From Streptomyces fildesensis (GTDB lineage: Bacteria > Actinomycetota > Actinomycetes > Streptomycetales > Streptomycetaceae): a DNA stretch of 64,000 nucleotides. Under the pieces are notes generated by a model. The model worked only from the letters and a program-made list of their open reading frames with translations. It had not been told where the DNA came from and searched no databases. Location: positions 124,001 through 188,000 of the forward strand of contig NZ_JAAIKO010000001.1 of the NCBI RefSeq assembly GCF_016107395.1, in the 5' to 3' direction. Position numbers and translations under genes: made by a program. Below, one piece after another: positions 1 through 8,335 of this stretch (position 1 is its first letter; each line of letters opens with the position of its first letter).

Positions 1-27
1 TTCGCTCTAGGGGACGGAGCCGAGAAG

Positions 28-294
28 ATGTCAGCACCACCGGAAACATCACCCACGCCCAACCGCACACCGGTCGTCACACCTTCGCGTGTGGTGGCCG
101 GTGTATGCCTGGTCATCCCGTTGGTCGCGATGCTGTGGGTCAGCTCCTACGCGCGTCTGACGCCGGAGTTCATCGGCATCCCGTTCTTCTACTGGTACCA
201 GATGGCCTGGGTCTTCATCTCGGCCGGACTGACCACGATCGCCTACCTCCTGGTCCGCCGTGAGGAACGCGCACGCAAGGGAGCCGCGTCATGA
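28..294 (+). CDS. DUF3311 small membrane protein, symporter partner
   Basis: This 88-residue protein has two hydrophobic segments (about residues 25-45 and 52-74) and ends in a short basic tail (RREERARK). Its length, topology and position fit DUF3311 proteins, which are typically encoded directly before a sodium:solute symporter and may be an accessory subunit. The stop overlaps the start of the symporter gene (ATGA at 291-294), so the two are probably translationally coupled. There is an A/G-rich stretch ahead of the ATG. The partner role is inferred from gene pairing; no catalytic motif is present. Confidence 0.8.
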   Translation: MSAPPETSPTPNRTPVVTPSRVVAGVCLVIPLVAMLWVSSYARLTPEFIGIPFFYWYQMAWVFISAGLTTIAYLLVRREERARKGAAS

Positions 295-1943
295 CCGGTG
301 GAGTCAACGGTGTGGCGCTCGGCGTCTTCATCTTCTTCTTCGTGGCGGTCACCGTCCTCGGCTTCCTGGCGGCCCGCTGGCGGCGCGCCGACAACGCGCT
401 GAGCCTGGACGAATGGGGCCTGGGCGGCCGGAGCTTCGGCACCTGGATCACCTGGTTCCTGCTCGGCGGCGACCTCTACACGGCGTACACCTTCGTCGCC
501 GTCCCGGCGGCGATCTACGCGGCGGGCGCGGCCGGCTTCTTCGCGGTGCCGTACACGATCATCACGTACCCCCTGGTCTTCCTCTTCCTGCCGCGGCTCT
601 GGTCGATCTCCCACAAGCACGGCTACGTCACGTCCTCGGACTTCATCCGCGGCCGCTTCGGCTCCAAGGGCCTGTCGCTGGCGATGGCCGTCACCGGCAT
701 CCTCGCCACGATGCCGTACATCGCGCTGCAACTCGTCGGGATCCAGGCGGTCCTGGACGTGATGGGCGTGGGCGGCGGCGAGAACTCCAGCTGGTTCATG
801 AAGGACCTGCCGCTGCTGATCGCGTTCGGGGTGCTCGCGGCGTACACGTACTCCTCGGGGCTGCGCGCGCCCGCGATGATCGCGTTCGTCAAGGACGCGC
901 TGATCTACATCGTCATCGCGGTGGCGATCATCTACATCCCGTACAAACTGGGCGGGTTCGACGACATCTTCGACAAGGCGGGCAAGGCGTACGCCACCGT
1001 CAACCCGGCGACCGGGAAGCCCAAGGGCTCGCTGGTCTCCGGGCCGCAAGCGCAGTGGGCGTACGCGACCCTGGCGCTCGGCTCGGCCATGGCGCTGTTC
1101 CTGTACCCGCACTCGGTGACCGCGGTGCTGTCCGGCAAGAGCCGCAACGTCATCCGCCGCAACACCACCATCCTGCCGCTGTACTCCCTGATGCTGGGCC
1201 TGCTGGCGATGCTCGGCTTCATGGCGCTGGCGGCCGGCGTCGGTGTCGGGGTGAAGGGCTACAACCCGCAGACGGCGATCCCGCAGCTGTTCGAGAACAT
1301 GTTCCCTGACTGGTTCGCGGGGGTGGCGTTCGCCGCGATCGGCATCGGCGCGCTGGTGCCCGCGGCCATCATGTCGATCGCCGCGGCGAACCTGTTCACC
1401 CGCAACATCTACAAGGACTTCATCAAGCCCGACGCGACCCCCGCGCAGGAGACCAAGGTCTCCAAGCTGGTGTCGCTGCTGGTGAAGGTCGGCGCGCTGA
1501 TCTTCGTCCTCACCATGGACAAGACGGTCGCGATCAACTTCCAGCTGCTGGGCGGCATCTGGATCCTGCAGACCGTCCCGGCCATCGTCGGCGGGCTGTT
1601 CACCCGGTGGTTCCACCGCTGGGCGCTACTGGCCGGCTGGGCCGCGGGCATGGTCTACGGCACCTGGAAGGCGTACGAGCAGCACACCCCGGCACAGACG
1701 CACTTCGCCGGGAACGCCGACCTGATCCCGTACATCGGCGAGAAGGGCTACATCGGCCTCACGGCCTTCGTGATCAACATAGTCGTGGCGGTCGTCCTGA
1801 CCTTCGTCCTCAAGGCGCTCAAGGCGCCCGAGGGCGTCGACGAGACCTCGCCCTCCGACTACACGGCCGACTCCGGTGAGCCGGGCGTCAAGGGCACCGG
1901 AGAGCCGGACGCCAAGGAGGAACTGCCACTGGTGGTTTCCTGA
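291..1943 (+). CDS. Sodium:solute symporter family (SSS) permease
   Basis: This 550-residue polytopic inner-membrane protein has about 13 hydrophobic segments, the usual size for the SSS family. An early conserved stretch reads LDEWGLGGRSFGTWITWFL (about residues 41-59), typical of SSS members near the Na+ and substrate sites, and ALVPAAIMSIAAANLFTRN (about 352-370) matches the TM8-TM9 region with Na+-coordinating Ser/Ala residues. The last 45 residues are hydrophilic and acidic. The small DUF3311 partner and the overall pattern resemble MctP-type monocarboxylate uptake systems, but the substrate cannot be read from sequence. It shares a four-base overlap with the preceding gene and is convergent with the GlxA-type regulator. 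Confidence 0.85.
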   Translation: MTGGVNGVALGVFIFFFVAVTVLGFLAARWRRADNALSLDEWGLGGRSFGTWITWFLLGGDLYTAYTFVAVPAAIYAAGAAGFFAVPYTIITYPLVFLFLPRLWSISHKHGYVTSSDFIRGRFGSKGLSLAMAVTGILATMPYIALQLVGIQAVLDVMGVGGGENSSWFMKDLPLLIAFGVLAAYTYSSGLRAPAMIAFVKDALIYIVIAVAIIYIPYKLGGFDDIFDKAGKAYATVNPATGKPKGSLVSGPQAQWAYATLALGSAMALFLYPHSVTAVLSGKSRNVIRRNTTILPLYSLMLGLLAMLGFMALAAGVGVGVKGYNPQTAIPQLFENMFPDWFAGVAFAAIGIGALVPAAIMSIAAANLFTRNIYKDFIKPDATPAQETKVSKLVSLLVKVGALIFVLTMDKTVAINFQLLGGIWILQTVPAIVGGLFTRWFHRWALLAGWAAGMVYGTWKAYEQHTPAQTHFAGNADLIPYIGEKGYIGLTAFVINIVVAVVLTFVLKALKAPEGVDETSPSDYTADSGEPGVKGTGEPDAKEELPLVVS

Positions 1944-1966
1944 GCTTCCGGTTCCTCCGCGGTTCC

Positions 1967-2010
1967 CCGGGACCCGGTGTCACGCGCTCCGCGCGGGCAC
2001 CGGGTCCCGG
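1967..2010. terminator. Bidirectional terminator hairpin
   Basis: A perfect 13-bp inverted repeat (CCGGGACCCGGTG at 1967-1979, complement at 1998-2010) encloses an 18-nt loop. It lies between the convergent symporter and regulator genes and overlaps the last codons of the regulator. There is no U-tract, as is usual for Streptomyces terminators. Confidence 0.7.
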
Positions 2011-2954
2011 AACGTCCGGCGGTAGGCCTGCGGGGTGGTGCCCACCCACTGGGCGAAGTGATGGCGCAGGGTCGCCGCGCTGCCGAGGCCCGCGCGGGTG
2101 GCGATCGCCTCCATCGTCTCGTCCGTCCCCTCCAGCAACTCGCGCGCCAGCAGCACCCGCTGGCCCAGCAGCCAGCGGTACGGGGTGGTGCCCGTCTCCT
2201 GCTGGAAGCGGCGGGCGAACGTGCGCGGCGACATATGGGCGCGGGCGGCCAGCTCCTCGACGGTCACCTCACGGTCCAGATGGCGCTCCATCCAGCTGAG
2301 CACCGCGCCCACGGTGTCGCACCGGCCGCGCGGCAGTGGCCGGTCCACGTACTGCGCCTGCCCGCCCTCCCGGTGCGGCGGCACGACCATGCGCCGGGCG
2401 ATGCCGGTGGCCACCGCGCTGCCCTGCTCCTTGCGGACCAGGTGCAGACAGGCGTCGATGCCCGCCGCCGTGCCGGCCGACGTGATCACCGGGTCGTCAT
2501 CCACGTACAGCACGTCCGCCTCGACCTGTGCGAGCGGGAAGCGGCGCGACAGCGCCTCGGTGTGCCGCCAGTGCGTGGTGCAGCTCCGGCCGTCCAGCAG
2601 CCCGGCCGCGCCCAGCACGAACGCTCCCGAGCACACGCTGAGCACCCGGCCGCCCCGCTCCACGGCGCCGCGCAGCGCGCGCAGCAGCTCCGGCGGGTAC
2701 TCCGCCCGCTCGGGGTAGTCGCACCCGGCCGGGACGGCGATGAGGTCCGCCTCCTCCAGCCGGTCGACACCGTACGGCGTCGAGACGTCCATGCCGTTGT
2801 GCAGATGGACGGGGTGCTTCCCGATGCCGACGACGGCGAAGTCGTAGACGGGCAGCCCCTGCTCACTGCGGTCGATGCCGAAGACTTCACAGACAACGCC
2901 CAGTTCGAAGGCGTGTCCGCCGTCCATCAGAACCACTGCCACGTTTTCCAGCAT
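1980..2954 (-). CDS. GlxA family transcriptional regulator (DJ-1/PfpI plus AraC HTH)
   Basis: This 324-residue protein starts MLENVAVVLMDGGHAFELGV, the beginning of a DJ-1/PfpI class I glutamine-amidotransferase-like domain (about residues 4-170). The nucleophile-elbow region reads VLSVCSGAFVLGAAGLL. A C-terminal AraC domain follows (about 215-315) with two helix-turn-helix units (VEELAARAHMSPRTFARRFQ and MEAIATRAGLGSAATLRHHF). The open frame continues upstream to 3134, but the ATG at 2954 begins exactly at the family N-terminus and the extension is Arg-rich and non-homologous. GlxA-type proteins are DNA-binding regulators often linked to amine or betaine metabolism; the ligand is unknown here. 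S. coelicolor's nrdABS operon ends in an AraC-like gene, nrdS; this gene is not in that position. Confidence 0.85.
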   Translation of the reverse strand: MLENVAVVLMDGGHAFELGVVCEVFGIDRSEQGLPVYDFAVVGIGKHPVHLHNGMDVSTPYGVDRLEEADLIAVPAGCDYPERAEYPPELLRALRGAVERGGRVLSVCSGAFVLGAAGLLDGRSCTTHWRHTEALSRRFPLAQVEADVLYVDDDPVITSAGTAAGIDACLHLVRKEQGSAVATGIARRMVVPPHREGGQAQYVDRPLPRGRCDTVGAVLSWMERHLDREVTVEELAARAHMSPRTFARRFQQETGTTPYRWLLGQRVLLARELLEGTDETMEAIATRAGLGSAATLRHHFAQWVGTTPQAYRRTFRDPVPARSA

Positions 2955-3042
2955 GGTTCCAGCATCCCACTTGGCAGTAATTAGCGGTAGTGAGTCAGTC
3001 CTGCCACTCCCGTGGCGGGGCCGCCCGCCCGAAAATAGATGC

Positions 3043-3246
3043 ATGAACACATTCCTCGGCCTCCTGGCCGCCACCGCCCTGATCCTCCTCGTCGCCCTGC
3101 CCGCCCTGATCGGCTTCCGCGTCGAGCTCCGCATCTCCCGCCAGATCCGCGCCGCGAGGGCCGCGGAGCGGCGTCACGAGGAGCAGTCGGCGTCGGCCCT
3201 CAGGTCGGCCGAGCCCACCCGCGGCGCCTTCAGCCCGGTCGTCTGA
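3043..3246 (+). CDS. Small single-TM protein of unknown function
   Basis: A 67-residue protein with one N-terminal hydrophobic helix (about residues 4-26, LGLLAATALILLVALPALIG) followed by a basic, Arg/Glu-rich cytoplasmic tail (RISRQIRAARAAERRHEE). I do not recognise a family. The ATG at 3043 sits where the hydrophobic helix begins; the longer open frame back to 2875 is antisense to the regulator gene and has no coding character. It is divergent from the GlxA-type regulator, sharing an 88-bp intergenic region. Codon use (G/C in third positions) fits a real gene. Confidence 0.6.
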   Translation: MNTFLGLLAATALILLVALPALIGFRVELRISRQIRAARAAERRHEEQSASALRSAEPTRGAFSPVV

Positions 3247-3301
3247 ATGCACCCGCCGCACTCCGCGAAGGCCGGCGCCGGCCATGCGGCAGACTGCGGG
3301 G

Positions 3302-3796
3302 ATGGACATCATCATCCGCCCCGCGCGCGCGGACGAGCTCGATGAGGCAGGCCGCATCACCGCCGACGCCTTCATCGCCGACGGCCACACCCAGCCGGAC
3401 GGCCAGTACGCCCCGAAACTGCGCGATGCCCGCGCCCGCGCCGTCTCCGCGGAGGTGCTCGTCGCGGTCGACGCGGCGGACGACACGCTGCTCGGCTGCG
3501 TGACGTTCGCCCCTCCCGGCAGCCCCTGGGGCGACATAGCCCGGGACGGCGAGGCGGAGTTCCGGATGCTGGCCGTCGACCCGGCCGCGCGCGGCCGCGG
3601 CACCGGCGAGGCACTCGTCCTCGCGTGTGTGGAACGGGCCCGTGCCCTCGGCGTACGGCAACTGGTGATGTCCACCCAGCAGTCGATGACCGGCGCCCAC
3701 CGCATCTACGAACGGCTCGGATTCCGGCGCACGCCGGACCGCGACTGGTCGCCCGTTCCGGACGTCCACCTCTTCACGTACGCCCTCCCGTTGTAA
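3302..3796 (+). CDS. GNAT family N-acetyltransferase
   Basis: This 164-residue protein fits the single-domain GNAT fold. It opens with MDIIIRPARADELDEAGRI (strand 1 and helix 1) and contains FRMLAVDPAARGRGTGEALV (about residues 82-101), the acetyl-CoA pyrophosphate-binding motif A with the Arg-Gly-x-Gly pattern. It ends with the usual MSTQQSMTGAHRIYERLGFR helix and beta segment. An alternative ATG lies 18 bases upstream at 3284; 3302 was chosen because the domain begins there, though neither start has a strong ribosome binding site. The acceptor substrate is unknown. Confidence 0.82.
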   Translation: MDIIIRPARADELDEAGRITADAFIADGHTQPDGQYAPKLRDARARAVSAEVLVAVDAADDTLLGCVTFAPPGSPWGDIARDGEAEFRMLAVDPAARGRGTGEALVLACVERARALGVRQLVMSTQQSMTGAHRIYERLGFRRTPDRDWSPVPDVHLFTYALPL

Positions 3797-3864
3797 CGCA
3801 CCGTCCACCGCGCACCACACCAGACACAACATCTGGGGTTAGCGCTGCGAGGCGCCACTAGATG

Positions 3865-3985
3865 TATGCTCAGGACCGCTGTCCACGCAGGGGAAGCCGG
3901 TGAGAATCCGGCACTGCCCCGCAACGGTGAGCGGTCGTGCCTGCGCACGCCCGCACAGTCCGGCCACCTGCTGACGGCGCATCCG
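3865..3985 (+). promoter_or_regulatory. Adenosylcobalamin riboswitch aptamer
   Basis: The conserved B12-box core is readable at about 3895-3927: GCCGGTGAGAATCCGGC, then CACTGCCCCGCAACGG. It is followed by the downstream conserved element AGTCCGGCCACCTGC at about 3957-3971. These are hallmark cobalamin riboswitch sequences. The aptamer lies about 150 nt upstream of nrdA, where a B12 riboswitch is known to repress the class Ia reductase operon in S. coelicolor when coenzyme B12 is available, so that the B12-dependent class II enzyme is used instead. Exact aptamer ends are approximate. Confidence 0.93.
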
Positions 3986-4046
3986 GTCCTGCCTTCCGGG
4001 TGCAGTGTTGTCCGGGCCTCGCGGGTTGGGCCGGCGGACGCGATAT

Positions 4047-4075
4047 GGCACACCCCTGCCCTGATGCGGTGTGCC
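4047..4075 (+). terminator. Candidate riboswitch expression-platform hairpin
   Basis: GGCACACC (4047-4054) and GGTGTGCC (4068-4075) form a perfect 8-bp stem with a 13-nt loop, between the cobalamin aptamer and the nrdA start. A second potential hairpin lies at about 3979-4002 (GCATCCGG with CCGGGTGC, one G-U pair). Either could be the terminating structure controlled by B12 binding. There is no U-tract, so assignment as terminator is inferred from position and symmetry. Confidence 0.5.
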
Positions 4076-4138
4076 CGAACGCGCCTGCTCCTCCCCCCTC
4101 GCGACGCCGTCGCCGCGTTCGAGGGAGAGAGCACCAAC

Positions 4139-6496
4139 GTGACCATCGCGCCCGCAGCCCCCGCCTCAGCAGGAACCATCCTGCTGCACACCCTGACGGA
4201 ACTGACCGTCGACCTCCCCGACACCGACCCCGGCCGGGTCGCCGCTGCCGCCCTCCGCGGCCGCAACGCCGGATCGGACGAGGCCGAACTGCGGGCGCTG
4301 GCCACCGAGGCCGCCGCCGGACTGATCTCCGAGGACCCCCAGTACAGCCGGCTCGCGGCCCGGCTGCTGGCCCGCGCGGTCGCCGACGAGGCGGCGGGGC
4401 AGGGCGCCGTCTCCTTCTCCGCCTCCATCGCCGTCGGGCACCGCGAAGGCCTGATCGCCGACGCCACGGCCGAGTTCGTCATGCTGCACGCCGCCCGCCT
4501 GGACGCGATGATCGACGACACCGCCGACGACCGCCTCGAGTACTTCGGCCTGCGCACCCTGCACAGCCGCTACCTGCTCCGGCACCCGATCACCCGCCAG
4601 GTCATCGAGACCCCGCAGCACTTCCTGCTGCGCGTCGCCTGCGGTCTGGCCGCGGACCACTCGGTGCGCGCCCTCGTCGAGGTCGGCGAGCTCTACGCGC
4701 TGACCAGCACGCTCTCCTACCTCCCCAGCTCCCCCACGCTCTTCAACTCCGGTACCCGGCACCCGCAGATGTCGTCCTGCTACCTGCTGGACTCCCCGCT
4801 CGACGAGCTGGACTCCATCTACGACCGCTACCACCAGGTCGCCCGGCTGTCGAAGCACGCCGGCGGCATCGGCATCCCGTTCAGCCGGATCCGCTCCCGC
4901 GGCTCGCTGATCCGCGGCACCAACGGGCACTCCAACGGCATCGTCCCGTTCCTGCGCACCCTCGACGCGTCCGTCGCCGCCGTCAACCAGGGCGGCCGGC
5001 GCAAGGGCGCCGCCGCCGTCTACCTGGAGACGTGGCACGCCGACATCGAGGAGTTCCTGGAGCTGCGCGACAACACCGGTGAGGAGGCCAGGCGTACGCA
5101 CAACCTGAACCTCGCGCACTGGATCCCCGACGAGTTCATGCGCCGGGTGGACGCGGACACCGACTGGTCGCTGTTCTCCCCCGCCGACGTACCCGAGCTC
5201 GTCGACCTGTGGGGCGGCGACTTCGACGAGGCCTACCGCAAGGCCGAGTCCGCCGGTCTGGCCATCAAGACCATCCCGGCCCGCCAGCTCTACGCCCGGA
5301 TGATGCGCACCCTCGCGCAGACCGGCAACGGCTGGCTGAACTTCAAGGACTCCGCCAACCGCACCGCCAACCAGACGGCGCTGCCCGGCAACGTGGTCCA
5401 CTCCTCGAACCTGTGCACGGAGATCCTGGAGGTCTCCGACGACGGCGAGACCGCCGTCTGCAACCTCGGCTCGGTGAACCTCTCCGCGCACCTGGGCACC
5501 GACGGCGAGATGGACTGGGAGAAGCTCGACGCCACCGTCCGCACCGCCGTCACCTTCCTCGACCGCGTGGTGGACATCAACTTCTACCCGACCGACCAGG
5601 CCGGCGCGTCGAACTCCCGCTGGCGGCCGGTCGGCCTGGGCCTGATGGGCCTGCAGGACGTCTTCTTCAAGCTGCGGCTGCCGTTCGACTGCGCCGAGGC
5701 GCGGACGCTGTCCACCCGCATCTCGGAGCGGATCATGCTCGCCGCTTACGAGGCGTCCGCCACCCTCGCCGAGCGGCACGGCCCGCACCCCGGCTGGGAG
5801 CAGACCCGTACCGCCCAGGGCGTGCTGCACCCCGACCACTACGACACCGCCGAGTCGCTCTGGCCGGAGCGCTGGGACGCGCTGCGCGCCCGGATCGCGA
5901 AGACCGGCATGCGCAACTCCCTGCTGCTGGCCATCGCGCCGACCGCGACGATCGCCTCGATCGCCGGTGTCTACGAGTGCATCGAGCCGCAGGTCTCCAA
6001 CCTCTTCAAGCGCGAGACGCTGTCGGGTGAGTTCCTCCAGGTCAACTCCTACCTGGTGAACGAGCTCAAGGAGCTCGGCGTCTGGGACGCCCAGTCCCGC
6101 GAGGCGCTGCGCGAGTCCAACGGCTCCGTCGAGGGCTTCACCTGGATCCCGGCCGAGGTGCGCGCCCTGTACCGCACCGCCTGGGAGCTGCCGCAGCGCG
6201 CCCTGATCGACATGGCCGCGGCACGCACCCCGTACCTCGACCAGAGCCAGTCGCTGAACCTCTTCATGGCCTCGCCGACCATCGGCAAGCTCAGCTCGAT
6301 GTACGCGTACGCCTGGAAGCAGGGCCTGAAGACCACGTACTACCTGCGGTCCCGGCCGGCCACCCGGATCGCCCGCGCCGCCGCGGCAGCACCGGCCGCC
6401 GCCGTGCCCGCGCCCATCCCCGTCCAGCAGACGACCGACGACGACGCCGTCGCCTGCTCCCTGGAAAACCCCGAGTCCTGCGAGGCCTGCCAGTAA
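4139..6496 (+). CDS. nrdA: Class Ia ribonucleoside-diphosphate reductase, alpha subunit
   Basis: This 785-residue subunit reduces ribonucleoside diphosphates for DNA synthesis together with NrdB. The three active-site cysteines are visible: C214 in SSCYLLD, thiyl-radical C426 in NLCTEI (with N424 and E428) and C441 in CNLGSVN. A C-terminal CEAC pair (C781/C784) would relay electrons from thioredoxin. The GTG at 4139 follows a GAGGGAGAG ribosome binding site and starts just before the conserved region; the frame is open further upstream only through the riboswitch leader. The first 80 residues resemble the helical half of an ATP-cone (TEAAAGLISEDPQYSRLAA), but no VxKRDG-like nucleotide-binding strand precedes it. 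The stop overlaps the nrdB start (TAATG). Confidence 0.95.
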   Translation: MTIAPAAPASAGTILLHTLTELTVDLPDTDPGRVAAAALRGRNAGSDEAELRALATEAAAGLISEDPQYSRLAARLLARAVADEAAGQGAVSFSASIAVGHREGLIADATAEFVMLHAARLDAMIDDTADDRLEYFGLRTLHSRYLLRHPITRQVIETPQHFLLRVACGLAADHSVRALVEVGELYALTSTLSYLPSSPTLFNSGTRHPQMSSCYLLDSPLDELDSIYDRYHQVARLSKHAGGIGIPFSRIRSRGSLIRGTNGHSNGIVPFLRTLDASVAAVNQGGRRKGAAAVYLETWHADIEEFLELRDNTGEEARRTHNLNLAHWIPDEFMRRVDADTDWSLFSPADVPELVDLWGGDFDEAYRKAESAGLAIKTIPARQLYARMMRTLAQTGNGWLNFKDSANRTANQTALPGNVVHSSNLCTEILEVSDDGETAVCNLGSVNLSAHLGTDGEMDWEKLDATVRTAVTFLDRVVDINFYPTDQAGASNSRWRPVGLGLMGLQDVFFKLRLPFDCAEARTLSTRISERIMLAAYEASATLAERHGPHPGWEQTRTAQGVLHPDHYDTAESLWPERWDALRARIAKTGMRNSLLLAIAPTATIASIAGVYECIEPQVSNLFKRETLSGEFLQVNSYLVNELKELGVWDAQSREALRESNGSVEGFTWIPAEVRALYRTAWELPQRALIDMAAARTPYLDQSQSLNLFMASPTIGKLSSMYAYAWKQGLKTTYYLRSRPATRIARAAAAAPAAAVPAPIPVQQTTDDDAVACSLENPESCEACQ

Positions 6497-7527
6497 TGCC
6501 GACCACCACCAACACGACGACGCACGAGAAGCACCTCCTCGACCCGGGCTTCGAGCTGACCCTGCGTCCGATGCGCTACCCGGAGTTCTACGAGCGCTAC
6601 CACAACGCGATCAAGAACACCTGGTCCGTCGAGGAGGTCGACCTCCACTCCGACGTCGCCGACCTCGCCAAGCTCTCCCCCGGCGAGCAGCACATGATCG
6701 GCCGCCTCGTCGCGTTCTTCGCGACCGGTGACTCGATCGTCTCCAACAACCTCGTGCTCACGCTCTACAAGCACATCAACTCGCCCGAGGCCCGGCTCTA
6801 CCTGTCCCGTCAGCTCTTCGAGGAGGCCGTGCACGTCCAGTTCTATCTGACGCTGCTCGACACGTACCTCCCCGATCCGGACGACCGGGCCGCCGCGTTC
6901 GACGCGGTCGAGAGCATCCCGTCGATCCGCGAGAAGGCGCAGTTCTGCTTCAAGTGGATGGACTCCGTCGAGAAGATCGACCGGCTGGAGTCGAAGTCCG
7001 ACCGGCGCCGCTTCCTGCTCAACCTCATCTGCTTCGCGGCCTGCATCGAGGGGCTGTTCTTCTACGGCGCCTTCGCCTACGTCTACTGGTTCCGCTCGCG
7101 GGGCCTGCTGCACGGACTGGCGACCGGCACCAACTGGGTCTTCCGGGACGAGACCGGCCACATGGACGCGGCGTTCGCGTTCGTCGACACCGTCCGGGAG
7201 GAAGAGCCGGACCTCTTCGACGCGGAACTCGACCAGCAGATCACCGACATGATCCGCGAGGCCGTCGAGGCGGAGCTCCAGTTCGGCCGCGACCTCTGCG
7301 GTGACGGCCTGCCCGGCATGAACACCGAGTCGATGCGCGAGTACCTCCAGTGCGTCGCCGACCAGCGCCTCGCCCGGCTCGGCATCAAGCCGGTCTACGG
7401 TTCGGAGAACCCGTTCTCCTTCATGGAGCTCCAGGGCGTCCAGGAACTGACCAACTTCTTCGAACGCCGCGCCTCCGCCTACCAGGTGGCGGTCGAGGGC
7501 ACGGTCGGCTTCGACGACGACTTCTAG
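6496..7527 (+). CDS. nrdB: Class Ia ribonucleoside-diphosphate reductase, beta subunit
   Basis: This 343-residue diiron subunit generates the radical used by NrdA. Ligands are readable: D79 (TGDSIVSNN), E110 and H113 (FEEAVHVQFY), the Glu in CIEGLFFYG, and the Glu and His in DETGHMDAAF. The radical tyrosine is present at Y117, four residues after H113, matching E. coli H118/Y122. The C-terminal tail (VEGTVGFDDDF) is the acidic/aromatic peptide that docks onto the alpha subunit. The gene begins inside the nrdA stop (TAATG) and therefore shares B12-riboswitch control. It is followed by a strong terminator rather than by a third operon gene. Confidence 0.96.
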   Translation: MPTTTNTTTHEKHLLDPGFELTLRPMRYPEFYERYHNAIKNTWSVEEVDLHSDVADLAKLSPGEQHMIGRLVAFFATGDSIVSNNLVLTLYKHINSPEARLYLSRQLFEEAVHVQFYLTLLDTYLPDPDDRAAAFDAVESIPSIREKAQFCFKWMDSVEKIDRLESKSDRRRFLLNLICFAACIEGLFFYGAFAYVYWFRSRGLLHGLATGTNWVFRDETGHMDAAFAFVDTVREEEPDLFDAELDQQITDMIREAVEAELQFGRDLCGDGLPGMNTESMREYLQCVADQRLARLGIKPVYGSENPFSFMELQGVQELTNFFERRASAYQVAVEGTVGFDDDF

Positions 7528-7558
7528 TCACCACGACGGCCGGCCACCACGGCCGGCA

Positions 7559-7599
7559 ACGCGTAAGGGCCCCGCTCCATGAGCGGGGCCCTTACGCGT
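7559..7599. terminator. Bidirectional terminator between nrdB and def
   Basis: A perfect 18-bp inverted repeat (ACGCGTAAGGGCCCCGCT at 7559-7576 with its complement at 7582-7599) and a 5-nt loop CCATG, in the short gap between convergent nrdB and def. It should terminate transcription in both directions. Confidence 0.9.
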
Positions 7600-7616
7600 G
7601 GTGCTGCAGGCGACGG

Positions 7617-8273
7617 TCAGGCGTTGGGGACCGTGGCGAACTTGGGGGTGGCTTCTTCCATCTGGCGCAGCACGTCCTTGCGGTCGCGCTTGGAGAGCCG
7701 GTCGATGTACAGGTAGCCGTACAGGTGGTCGGTCTCGTGCTGGAGGCAGCGGGCGAAGTAGCCGGTGCCCTCCAGGGCGATGGGGTTGCCCTTGAGGTCC
7801 TGGCCGCGGACGATCGCGTAGTCCGGGCGGGCCAGTTCCATGTAGGCGCCGGGCACCGAGAGGCAGCCCTCGTTGGAGTCGTCGAGCACGCGCCGGTCGG
7901 CGGGGATCTCGTCCAGGACGGGGTTGCAGACGGCGCCGGTGTGGCGCACGCCGTCGTCGTCCGGGCAGTCGTAGACGAAGACCTTGAGGTCGACGCCGAT
8001 CTGGTTGGCGGCGAGGCCGACGCCCTCGGCGGCCTTCTGGCTCGCGAACATGTCGTCCACGAGGGCGGCGAGCGCGTCGTCGAACTCCGTGACGTCGCGG
8101 CACTCCTTGTGGAGCACCGGATTGCCCACGACGGTGATCGGGCGGGCCGTCCCGCGCTCGCGGTACGCCAGCTCGCGCGCCTCGGCGTCCGTGGTGTCGT
8201 CGAAGAACTCCGACGCTTCACCGTGCTCGTGCGCGTGCCGGTCCTGCTGCTTCTCGGTTTCCTGCTGCGACAT
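7617..8273 (-). CDS. def: Peptide deformylase
   Basis: This 218-residue enzyme removes the N-formyl group from nascent proteins using a bound metal. All three family motifs are present: GVGLAANQ (about residues 84-91), EGCLS (135-139, with metal-ligand Cys137) and QHETDHLYG (178-186, giving the HExxH ligands H179 and H183 with E180). An N-terminal extension of about 40 hydrophilic residues precedes the domain, as in actinobacterial type I/III-like enzymes. The ATG at 8273 is the natural start. It is transcribed toward nrdB with the perfect hairpin between them. I checked for a sigma-R promoter upstream and did not find one. Confidence 0.95.
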   Translation of the reverse strand: MSQQETEKQQDRHAHEHGEASEFFDDTTDAEARELAYRERGTARPITVVGNPVLHKECRDVTEFDDALAALVDDMFASQKAAEGVGLAANQIGVDLKVFVYDCPDDDGVRHTGAVCNPVLDEIPADRRVLDDSNEGCLSVPGAYMELARPDYAIVRGQDLKGNPIALEGTGYFARCLQHETDHLYGYLYIDRLSKRDRKDVLRQMEEATPKFATVPNA

Positions 8274-8335
8274 GTTCCGCCGTACGCCTTCCCAATTCCG
8301 TCATAGACCCGTCAAGCGTACGGGGCCGCGCAAGG

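Noticed and set aside
8274..8299. Possible sigma-R promoter upstream of def
   Set aside because: GGAAT is present on the minus strand, but the base triplet 18 nt downstream is GAA, not GTT.
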